Shown here: piece after piece, positions 1 to 5,115 of the stretch
Layout of the letters: the number at the start of each line of letters is the position of its first letter
How positions within the stretch are numbered: the first letter of the stretch is position 1
NCBI GenBank assembly: GCA_028287205.1
Contig: JAQBQC010000081.1
Coordinates: 1-5,443 of the forward strand
Direction of reading: 5' to 3'
Source of the DNA: Gemmatimonadota bacterium
GTDB lineage: Bacteria; Gemmatimonadota; Gemmatimonadetes; Gemmatimonadales; Gemmatimonadaceae
DNA: 5,443 nt
Position numbers and translations under genes: made by a program
Notes under the pieces: model-generated
The model's input: only the letters and a program-made list of their open reading frames with translations
Databases searched by the model: none
Told to the model about the DNA's origin: nothing

Positions 1-60
1 TCGTGACGGCTCCGGACCTTCTCGAACGTCAGAGGATGTTCACGCCGCGTCGCTCAACGC

Positions 61-1572
61 TCATGCAGCCTTGAAGGGCGCACCCGACTCCTCGGGACTA
101 TAGTGCGGGAAGGACGCATCCTGCGGATAGGCCAGCGCACCCATTTCCGGGATATCGAGGCCGTTTTCTTCGACCACGGCAGAAACGCGCGCGCCGTGGG
201 TCAGGAGCGAGGACAGTTTCCACGCGAGCACCGTCATCAAACCGACCGCGACGATGTTCGTAAGCCCGCCGATCACTTCGGCAATGAACTGCCCGCCGTC
301 GCCGTAGAACAGCCCTCTGACGTTACCGTCCACGCCGTTCGTTCCCGCGCCATAGGTTCCGTCGGCGAAGAGACCAAGCGCAAGGATGCCCCACAGCCCG
401 TTCACGCCGTGAACGGAGATGGCGCCGACCGGATCATCGAGCCGAATCTTCTGATCGATGAAGGGCACGGCCAGGCACACAAACACGCCGGCGATCAAGC
501 CGATCAGCACCGCCGAAGGCGCGGTGACGAAGGCGCAGGGTGCCGTGATTGCGACGAGCCCCGCGAGTGCGCCGTTCGCCAACATCGCCGGATCGGGCTT
601 TCCGGACGTGAGGTACAGGAAGATCATGGCCGAGATGCTTCCGGCCGCACCGGCGAGCATCGTGTTGGTCGCGATCACGCCGATGCGCGAGTCGGCACCT
701 GCGAGCGTCGATCCGGCATTGAAGCCGAACCATCCGAAGGCGAGGATGAACGTCCCGAGCAGCGCCATGGGGACATTGTGTCCGGGGATGGCGTTCGCCG
801 AGCCGTCACGGTTGTACTTGCCGCGACGGGGACCGAGCAGCTTGCAGGTCACCAGCGCCATGACGCCTCCAGTCATGTGCACCACCGATGATCCCGCAAA
901 GTCCACGTGGCCGTGTCCGAGCCCGAAGTTTTTTCCAAGAGTGGACAACCATCCGCCGCCCCACACCCAGTTGGCGAAGATCGGATAGATGAACGCGCCA
1001 ACGCAGACGCTGAAGATCACGAAGTTGCTGAACTTCCATCGCTCCGCCAAAGCTCCGGTGGGAATCGTGGCGGCGGTGTCCATGAACACCATCTGAAATA
1101 GAAAGTACGCGAACACCGGAGCGGAGTAGGCAACGCCGGTGAGGAAAAAGCCGGTGTGCCCAAAGAGACCAAAATCCTTTCCGGCGATGCTGATCACAAA
1201 CTCGCTGGCAAGCTTGTCATAGCCGCCGAGCGTGGTGAGCGCGCCGACTCCGCCGGCTTGGAGTGCGAAGCCCACCGCCCAGTACGCGAGCATGGCCACG
1301 CCGTAGACCATGAAGTTCATGGTCATGGTATGGGCAGCGTTCTTCTTGCGCGTGAAGCCCGTTTCCACGAGCGCGAACCCTGCCTGCATGAACATCACGA
1401 GAAATCCGGCTAACAGCGTCCACACCAGATTGATCGCCGCTGTATTGGCCGCGACGGCCGCCGCAACGTCTTCGAGCTTCGGCGGCGGAGTGCCTGCGGG
1501 CGCGCCCTGCGCTGCCAACGCCAGGGGTGTGGCGAGCAGCAGCAGCGCCGACAGCGTGGTCGCAGATTTCAT
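61..1572 (-). CDS. amt: Ammonium transporter (Amt/MEP/Rh family)
   Basis: A 503-residue inner-membrane ammonium channel/transporter. Residues 1-21 form a signal-like hydrophobic leader ending in LALAA. About eleven membrane segments follow from residue 47 on. Visible family hallmarks are the FQMVFMDTAATIPTGA segment (F163, equivalent to the AmtB Phe gate), VWGGG (W204), DFAG (D224), the twin pore histidines H232 (VVHMTGG) and H388 (SVHGVNGLWG), and GWFGFNAGS (F284, S288, the recruitment site). The C-terminal tail has the conserved ENGLDIPEMGALAYP region (about 469-483), which in the family relays PII/GlnK control. The loop between W204 and D224 is about eight residues longer than in E. coli AmtB and carries GHGH. 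I chose the ATG at 1572 because GAGG lies at 1582-1579, six bases upstream, and it gives a clean signal sequence. A TTG further upstream (1638) is open but would precede the signal with a basic, polar stretch. No PII gene is seen here; it could lie beyond the left edge. Very confident of family. Confidence 0.96.
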   Translation of the reverse strand: MKSATTLSALLLLATPLALAAQGAPAGTPPPKLEDVAAAVAANTAAINLVWTLLAGFLVMFMQAGFALVETGFTRKKNAAHTMTMNFMVYGVAMLAYWAVGFALQAGGVGALTTLGGYDKLASEFVISIAGKDFGLFGHTGFFLTGVAYSAPVFAYFLFQMVFMDTAATIPTGALAERWKFSNFVIFSVCVGAFIYPIFANWVWGGGWLSTLGKNFGLGHGHVDFAGSSVVHMTGGVMALVTCKLLGPRRGKYNRDGSANAIPGHNVPMALLGTFILAFGWFGFNAGSTLAGADSRIGVIATNTMLAGAAGSISAMIFLYLTSGKPDPAMLANGALAGLVAITAPCAFVTAPSAVLIGLIAGVFVCLAVPFIDQKIRLDDPVGAISVHGVNGLWGILALGLFADGTYGAGTNGVDGNVRGLFYGDGGQFIAEVIGGLTNIVAVGLMTVLAWKLSSLLTHGARVSAVVEENGLDIPEMGALAYPQDASFPHYSPEESGAPFKAA

Positions 1573-1638
1573 TGTTTGCCTCGAGGGCTGGGGGTGACGG
1601 GGAGCTCGCGAATGCTGAAATGCTGGTGCCGCCTGCAA

Positions 1639-1666
1639 GGGAACTGAAAAAAGGGAGCTGAAAAAA
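1639..1666 (-). repeat. 14-bp tandem direct repeat in amt leader
   Basis: On the minus strand, TTTTTTCAGCTCCC (1666-1653) is followed directly by TTTTTTCAGTTCCC (1652-1639), 13 of 14 identical. The first T6 is the U-tract of the terminator hairpin just upstream; the second duplicates it. The unit ends 66 bases before the amt start codon. Confidence 0.8.
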
Positions 1667-1705
1667 CGCCGCCCCTACGATCGAGGTATCGACGTAGGGG
1701 CGTTT
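1661..1705 (-). terminator. Intrinsic terminator inside the amt leader
   Basis: On the minus strand a hairpin forms from 1702-1693 paired with 1679-1670 (ten base pairs, including the CCCCTACG/CGTAGGGG core). It is extended by TCGA/TCGA (1692-1689 with 1684-1681) across one bulged base and closed by a four-base loop. A run of six T (1666-1661) follows. Alternative pairing of 1705-1701 with 1668-1664 brings the stem onto the T-run. It reads toward amt and sits about 90 bases before the amt start, so it either ends a small upstream transcript or attenuates amt. Confidence 0.7.
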
Positions 1706-1926
1706 AGCTGTCTGACAGGGAAGCTCGCGTTTTTACCTCTTCATCAACGCTCCCGAGTCCGACGGCCAGAGGCCCCCGGCTGATTGGAATTGGGCCACGC
1801 GTTGGCGCGCTCCCAAGCCGCGGTGCTCAGCGGAAGACTGCGAAAATGATGGAGCGAAGCGAGCGGGGGCATGGCTGCTGTGTGGAGGTCTCGGGCGCTG
1901 GTGGCGAGCCAGTCCCGGTGAGCGGC

Positions 1927-1955
1927 ACAATAACGGAGCCAGTCGAGTGTGTCAA
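1927..1955 (-). promoter_or_regulatory. Sigma70-type promoter reading toward amt
   Basis: Minus strand: perfect -35 TTGACA at 1955-1950, a 17-base spacer, and -10 TATTGT (4 of 6) at 1932-1927. Predicted start is near 1920. The best of the repeated elements (1978-1959) ends three bases upstream of the -35 box. Confidence 0.6.
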
Positions 1956-1958
1956 CGG

Positions 1959-1978
1959 ATACGCGCAAATTCTGCAAT
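1959..1978 (-). promoter_or_regulatory. Candidate regulator element, copy A
   Basis: Minus strand ATTGCAGAATTTGCGCGTAT, 16 of 20 identical to copy C (2051-2032) and 14 of 20 to the copy before glnN (5037-5056). It is centred near -49 relative to the predicted amt transcription start, a common activator position. The binding protein is unknown. Confidence 0.45.
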
Positions 1979-1989
1979 AAAAAGCGCTG

Positions 1990-2009
1990 TAAGGACCATA
2001 TTCTACGCA
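1990..2009 (-). promoter_or_regulatory. Candidate regulator element, copy B (degenerate)
   Basis: Minus strand, shares the core GTAGAAT with copy C, then TATGG-like divergence; about 11 of 20 positions match copy C. Its GAAT core lies 31 bases from that of copy A and 42 from that of copy C, close to three and four helical turns, so all three would face the same side of the DNA. The weak match makes this copy uncertain. Confidence 0.3.
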
Positions 2010-2019
2010 AAAACTGGCT

Positions 2020-2035
2020 GAATGCATAGGCATTC
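2020..2035. repeat. Short perfect inverted repeat between promoters
   Basis: GAATGC (2020-2025), spacer ATAG, GCATTC (2030-2035): a perfect 6-bp dyad overlapping the edge of element copy C. It could be an operator half-site pair for a dimeric regulator, or chance. Confidence 0.4.
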
Positions 2036-2051
2036 GTGCAAATTCTACAAA
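2032..2051 (-). promoter_or_regulatory. Candidate regulator element, copy C
   Basis: Minus strand TTTGTAGAATTTGCACGAAT. It matches copy A at 16 of 20 and the glnN-upstream copy at 16 of 20, sharing GCACGAAT exactly with the latter. It is centred near -61 relative to the predicted start of the porin promoter, so one site could serve both divergent transcripts. Confidence 0.45.
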
Positions 2052-2067
2052 ATATGGCGAACGGTGG

Positions 2068-2096
2068 TTGACAGGGATTTCGTGTAAAGATATCCT
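2068..2096 (+). promoter_or_regulatory. Sigma70-type promoter reading toward porin operon
   Basis: Perfect -35 TTGACA at 2068-2073, a 17-base spacer, and -10 TATCCT (4 of 6) at 2091-2096. Predicted start is near 2103. Together with the amt promoter it leaves 112 bp between the two -35 boxes; that interval is about 43% GC by hand count, well below the flanking genes. Confidence 0.6.
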
Positions 2097-2102
2097 CCAT
2101 CG

Positions 2103-2430
2103 AGCAGCAGCTTCGTGCTCCGACGTTGGCAAGATCCCTCAAATCGGATTCCGTCTCCGCCTCCATGCGAGCTCACGCGGCCCCCGGCGTTTCAAGGTGC
2201 GCTTCAACGCGCAACCCTCAGTCGAATAGTCAGGACGCCGCGGCCCCGAATTGGTCGCTGCGTCTTCGTCATTCGAACCGAGTCCCGTGGCCGCAGTTCT
2301 GAGCTCTTCCTGCTCACCGAACGCCCTCGTGATTCGAAGCCGAAATCACGGGGGCGTTCTGCATTTCGCGGTTCCTGAACGACGAATCCGCGTACCGAGG
2401 AGCACTCGCGACCCACCACCTGGAGCACCG
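2103..2430 (+). other. Long 5' leader of porin operon (predicted untranslated)
   Basis: About 330 bases between the predicted start and the porin ATG hold no convincing gene. The porin frame is open upstream to about 2251, but that stretch reads as Ser/Arg/Pro-rich noise and would bury the signal peptide. A small hairpin (GAGCA/TGCTC, 2102-2120) lies at the predicted 5' end and a much stronger one at 2319-2359. Confidence 0.4.
2319..2361 (+). terminator. Strong hairpin in porin leader (terminator-like)
   Basis: Positions 2319-2334 pair with 2344-2359 in 16 continuous pairs (one G-U), then two more pairs across a bulge, closing on a four-base loop. What follows (TGCATTTCG) is a poor U-tract, so termination may be weak. 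Other possibilities are RNA stabilisation, processing or translational control. It ends 71 bases before the porin start. Confidence 0.45.
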
Positions 2431-3639
2431 ATGGACTCTTGCCAACGTCTCCTCATCGCCGTCTCGCTGCTCACTTCTGCCGTCCCGCTAATGGCTCAAC
2501 AGCCGGACACCACGAAATCGATCGCCGCTGGCGAAGTCCCGACCACCGTGGTTCGGACGGATTCCACCGCGGCGTCTCCTGCGGCGGACAGCTCGGCACA
2601 CGTCGGTACGTCGCTCTTCGGCGTGAAGCTCGGTGGATTCGCCGAGGCGTCGTACGTGTACGCCAATCACCCGGTGGGGCACACCGTTGTGGGCCGACTC
2701 TACGACCGCTTTCCCAACACGTTCACACTGAACGCCCTGAAGCTGTGGCTCGATCGGCCGTACGCAGCCGACAAATTCGACGCGGGTTTTCACGCGGACG
2801 TGATCTTCGGGCAGAACGCGAAGGTGCTGCAGTCGGCCGGCTTCGATCTCGGCGACCAGGGCGACGTCACGCAGCTCTACGTCACGCTGAACGTGCCGAC
2901 GCCCAACGGCAACGGCTTGCAGTTCAAAGTCGGCAAGATGGTGACGCTCATGGGTCTGGAGGTCATCGAGTCGTACGCCAACCCCAACTGGTCCGAGGGC
3001 AATCAGTTCGTCTACGTGGAGAACTTCACGCAGCTCGGTGTGAGCGCGGAGTATCGCTTCAACAAGCACGTCGACGCGCAGCTGCGCGTGTTCAACGGCT
3101 GGGATCAGGTGGAAGACCTCAACACGCATCAGTCGTTCATGGGGCGCGTCGGCATCGCTCCCGATGACGTCACTTCGATTGCGCTGCTGGGATACATCGG
3201 ACCCGAGGAGGCCGACAATAACTCCGCGTTGCGCAAGGGCGCCGAAGTTCTGCTGAGTCGGAAGTTCGGCAAGTCGACGGCGTGGCTGCAGGGCGACTAT
3301 GGCACCGAGGACGCGAACGCGGCGCTTCCCGATCCTACGAAGGATGCTTCGTGGTGGGCCATCGGCGGATGGTATGCCGTCGATCTGCATCCCGCGCTCA
3401 GTCTGGGCCTGCGCGGGGACTATCTGGACGACAAGGAAGGCGCACGCACTGCGGGTGCCTTTGCGCTCGAGAGCCCGGCCGAGCAGCAGCTCTGGACCGG
3501 GACCGTCACGCTCGGCGTGAAGAGCTGGGCGAATCTCCTGCTGCGTCCGGAGATCAGGTACGACCACTCGAACCTCGAAGTGTTCGATGGAAACAAGGAT
3601 CAGATGACGGTCGCGCTCAGCACCACTTTCATTTTCTGA
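2431..3639 (+). CDS. Outer-membrane beta-barrel porin (Bbp2/OmpL-like)
   Basis: A 402-residue protein with a signal peptide (about 1-22, hydrophobic LLIAVSLLTSAVPLMA, cut probably before QQPD). A low-complexity Thr/Ser/Ala/Asp linker (23-60) follows, then a barrel region starting at GVKLGGFAEASYVY (64-77). Barrel hallmarks are alternating hydrophobic strands with aromatic girdles, such as NTFTLNALKLWLDRP, DAGFHADVIFGQNA, LQFKVGKMVTLMGLEV and LLLRPEIRYDHS, and a terminal Phe (TTFIF), the usual outer-membrane assembly signal. The pattern resembles the putative beta-barrel porin-2 (OmpL-like) family, from memory. The ATG at 2431 has GGAG at 2422-2425, five bases upstream. It shares an operon with the antiporter and lies divergent from amt, so a role in passage of small ions such as ammonium is plausible but unproven. 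Substrate is unknown. Confidence 0.85.
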   Translation: MDSCQRLLIAVSLLTSAVPLMAQQPDTTKSIAAGEVPTTVVRTDSTAASPAADSSAHVGTSLFGVKLGGFAEASYVYANHPVGHTVVGRLYDRFPNTFTLNALKLWLDRPYAADKFDAGFHADVIFGQNAKVLQSAGFDLGDQGDVTQLYVTLNVPTPNGNGLQFKVGKMVTLMGLEVIESYANPNWSEGNQFVYVENFTQLGVSAEYRFNKHVDAQLRVFNGWDQVEDLNTHQSFMGRVGIAPDDVTSIALLGYIGPEEADNNSALRKGAEVLLSRKFGKSTAWLQGDYGTEDANAALPDPTKDASWWAIGGWYAVDLHPALSLGLRGDYLDDKEGARTAGAFALESPAEQQLWTGTVTLGVKSWANLLLRPEIRYDHSNLEVFDGNKDQMTVALSTTFIF

Positions 3640-3640
3640 A

Positions 3641-4927
3641 ATGTCACTCCCTTTTGGTGTCGAGCACGCGGATCCCGCAGCGCTGGTGCTGATTGCACTC
3701 GCGGTCATTCTGGCCGGGGCGAAACTCGGCGGTCACATCGCCGAGCGCGCCGGGCAGCCGGCAGTGCTAGGTGAGCTGGCGGCGGGAGTCGTGCTCGGGA
3801 ATCTCTACCATCTGGGACTCGGCTGGTTTCACCCGCTCGCGTCCAACGGCAACCTGGACATGCTGGCGCGCTTGGGCGCGGTGATTTTGCTGTTCGAGGT
3901 TGGTCTCGAATCCACGGTTCGAGAGATGCTCGTCGTCGGCACGCGATCGTTCGTGGTGGCGGTGCTTGGCGTGGCGGCGCCGTGGGCGCTCGGGTGGTGG
4001 GTAGGAGCGCTCCTGCTCCCGAATCACAGCGTGTACGTGCACGCTTTTCTCGGCGCGACACTCACCGCCACCAGCGTAGGGATCACGGCGCGCGTGCTGT
4101 CCGATCTCGGGCTCACGAGGTCGAACGAAGCTCGCATCATTCTCGGTGCGGCTGTAATCGATGATGTACTGGGGCTCGTCATTCTCGCGGTCATCACGAG
4201 CTTCGTGACTGCGGCCAACGCGGGCACCACGATGTCGGTTGGTGGGGTGGTTTTCGAGTGTGTGAAAGCAACGGCATTTCTAGCCGGTGCGATCATCATT
4301 GGCAGCAAGCTCTCGCCGCGGCTTTTTGCTGCGACGGCAAAGCTACGGGGGCGTGGCGTTCTTCTCGCGACCGCGCTCGTGTTCTGTTTCGTTCTCTCCG
4401 CGCTTGCCTCCGCGATTGGCCTCGCGGCAATCGTGGGTGCATACGCGGCGGGATTGCTCCTCGAGGAGCAGCATTATCGGGACGATGCGAAGCCCGTCGA
4501 GCACTCGTTGCAGGAGCTCATCCGTCCCATCTCGTCGTTTCTGGTGCCTGTGTTCTTCGTGCTGATGGGGATGCGCGTAGACCTGGCAGCGCTCCTTCGC
4601 ACCGATGTTCTCGTGCTCGCCGCGGTGCTCACCGCAGCGGCGATCATCGGCAAGCAGGCGTGCGCACTCGGCGCCTGGGGACCCGGGGTCGATCGCATCT
4701 CGGTGGGCTTCGGAATGATTCCGCGCGGAGAGGTGGGGCTCATCTTCGCCAACATCGGACTCGCGCTCTCCATTCACGGAGAACGGCTGATCGACGACGG
4801 GATCTATTCCGCGGTGGTGATCACGGTGATGGCGACGACGTTGCTCACACCGCTCGCACTCAAGTGGCGACTCGGGACGGTTCGGTCGGCAATCCCGGCG
4901 TTCGAGCCGGCCTCAGCAGGTGACTGA
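3641..4927 (+). CDS. CPA2-type cation/proton antiporter
   Basis: A 428-residue inner-membrane exchanger (Na+/H+ exchanger domain, KefB/NapA/GerN-like) with about 12-13 membrane segments. Visible features are GQPAVLGELAAGVVLG (38-53), the LFEVGLE motif (84-90), the TATSVGITARVLSDLG discontinuous helix (142-157), the Asp-Asp ion-binding pair D174-D175 in GAAVIDDVLGLVIL, and MIPRGEVGLIF (359-369). The double Asp suggests electrogenic exchange, unlike the Gln-Asp of KefB/KefC. There is no C-terminal RCK/TrkA-N domain, so it is the short form. The ATG follows the porin TGA by one base and has no Shine-Dalgarno, implying translational coupling. The ion (Na+, K+ or NH4+) cannot be told from sequence. 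CPA2 members that move ammonium are known (AmhT of Bacillus pseudofirmus), which would fit this neighbourhood. Confidence 0.92.
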   Translation: MSLPFGVEHADPAALVLIALAVILAGAKLGGHIAERAGQPAVLGELAAGVVLGNLYHLGLGWFHPLASNGNLDMLARLGAVILLFEVGLESTVREMLVVGTRSFVVAVLGVAAPWALGWWVGALLLPNHSVYVHAFLGATLTATSVGITARVLSDLGLTRSNEARIILGAAVIDDVLGLVILAVITSFVTAANAGTTMSVGGVVFECVKATAFLAGAIIIGSKLSPRLFAATAKLRGRGVLLATALVFCFVLSALASAIGLAAIVGAYAAGLLLEEQHYRDDAKPVEHSLQELIRPISSFLVPVFFVLMGMRVDLAALLRTDVLVLAAVLTAAAIIGKQACALGAWGPGVDRISVGFGMIPRGEVGLIFANIGLALSIHGERLIDDGIYSAVVITVMATTLLTPLALKWRLGTVRSAIPAFEPASAGD

Positions 4928-4928
4928 T

Positions 4929-5000
4929 GTGAATCAAGACTTTACCGCCATGTGCGCGGAGACGTGCCAGAAGTGCGCGCAAGAACCCTGCAAAGCGTAA
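4929..5000 (+). CDS. Candidate cysteine-rich microprotein (23 aa)
   Basis: GTG start one base after the antiporter stop, with AGGTG at 4918-4922 six bases upstream, ending in TAA. The predicted peptide MNQDFTAMCAETCQKCAQEPCKA has four cysteines spaced C-x3-C-x2-C-x4-C, a metal- or redox-type arrangement. The CAxxCxxCA pattern recalls the DUF326 four-helix copper-binding (Csp-like) proteins, but those are far longer, so this could be a remnant, a genuine small metal peptide, or chance. An internal ATG at 4950 has no ribosome site. I do not recognise it as a known gene. Confidence 0.35.
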   Translation: MNQDFTAMCAETCQKCAQEPCKA

Positions 5001-5010
5001 ACAATGGGTG

Positions 5011-5039
5011 GGAGGCGCACAAAACGGCGCTCCTCATTT
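5011..5039 (+). terminator. Weak hairpin, possible end of porin operon
   Basis: GGAGGCGC (5011-5018) pairs with GCGCTCC (5027-5033) across one bulged G and an eight-base loop, followed by TCATTT. It lies just after the microORF stop and before the glnN regulatory region. The T-tract is poor, so termination is only suggested. Confidence 0.35.
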
Positions 5040-5056
5040 GCAAAATCAGCACGAAT
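5037..5056 (+). promoter_or_regulatory. Candidate regulator element, copy D (glnN)
   Basis: TTTGCAAAATCAGCACGAAT, 16 of 20 identical to copy C and 14 of 20 to copy A, oriented toward glnN as copy A is oriented toward amt. The sequence after it has only weak promoter matches: TTGCAG (5068-5073), 18 bases, TCTTAT (5092-5097); or AGTACA three bases after the element with a poor -10. A weak promoter with an upstream element would suit activation. Confidence 0.4.
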
Positions 5057-5115
5057 CTGAGTACACTTTGCAGCCAGCATTACTCTGCCTCTCTTATTTC
5101 GGAGCGTTCGCTTCC

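Larger units (their letters stand above)
1573..1920 (-). other. Long 5' leader of amt (predicted untranslated)
   Basis: About 350 bases separate the predicted transcription start (near 1920) from the amt ATG. I see no convincing gene. The minus-strand reading frames here (for example a 42-codon ATG frame within the leader) have low-complexity Arg/Ser/Pro content and no recognisable family. The leader contains an intrinsic terminator at 1705-1661 and a tandem repeat at 1666-1639. It therefore looks like an attenuated leader, or a short independent RNA of roughly 250 nt followed by read-through into amt. Function is unknown. Confidence 0.45.

Noticed and set aside
1..60. Possible PII (glnK) start or terminator downstream of amt
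   Set aside because: No start codon with an open frame on the minus strand and no clear hairpin in these 60 bases; nothing can be supported.
103..891. Long plus-strand open frame (262 codons) opposite amt
   Set aside because: It is the antisense shadow of a strongly supported transporter; its product is Arg/Asp/His-rich with no family resemblance, as expected in GC-rich DNA.
2020..2040. Possible NtrC site (TGCAC...TGCA) around element C
   Set aside because: Half-site spacing and the second half do not fit the TGCACC-N5-GGTGCA dyad, and the other copies lack it.
1744..2166. Minus-strand frames of 140, 101 and 65 codons in the intergenic region
   Set aside because: They overlap each other in different frames, run across the predicted divergent promoters and repeats, and resemble no protein family I know. 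The CRIC-like recurrences are explained by the repeated DNA element.
2271..2279. tRNA T-loop-like GGTTCGAAT on the minus strand
   Set aside because: The flanking five bases on each side do not pair, and no acceptor, anticodon or D-arm can be built around it.
2488..3708. Minus-strand open frame of 406 codons opposite the porin
   Set aside because: Lies wholly antisense to the porin and the start of the antiporter; composition is typical of a GC-rich shadow frame, while the porin has a signal peptide, barrel pattern and ribosome site.
5057..5072. Possible sigma54 promoter before glnN (ending TTTGCA)
   Set aside because: The required GG is absent at the -24 position; only the -12 TTGCA part matches. 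No GG-N10-GC pair was found in the amt/porin region either.
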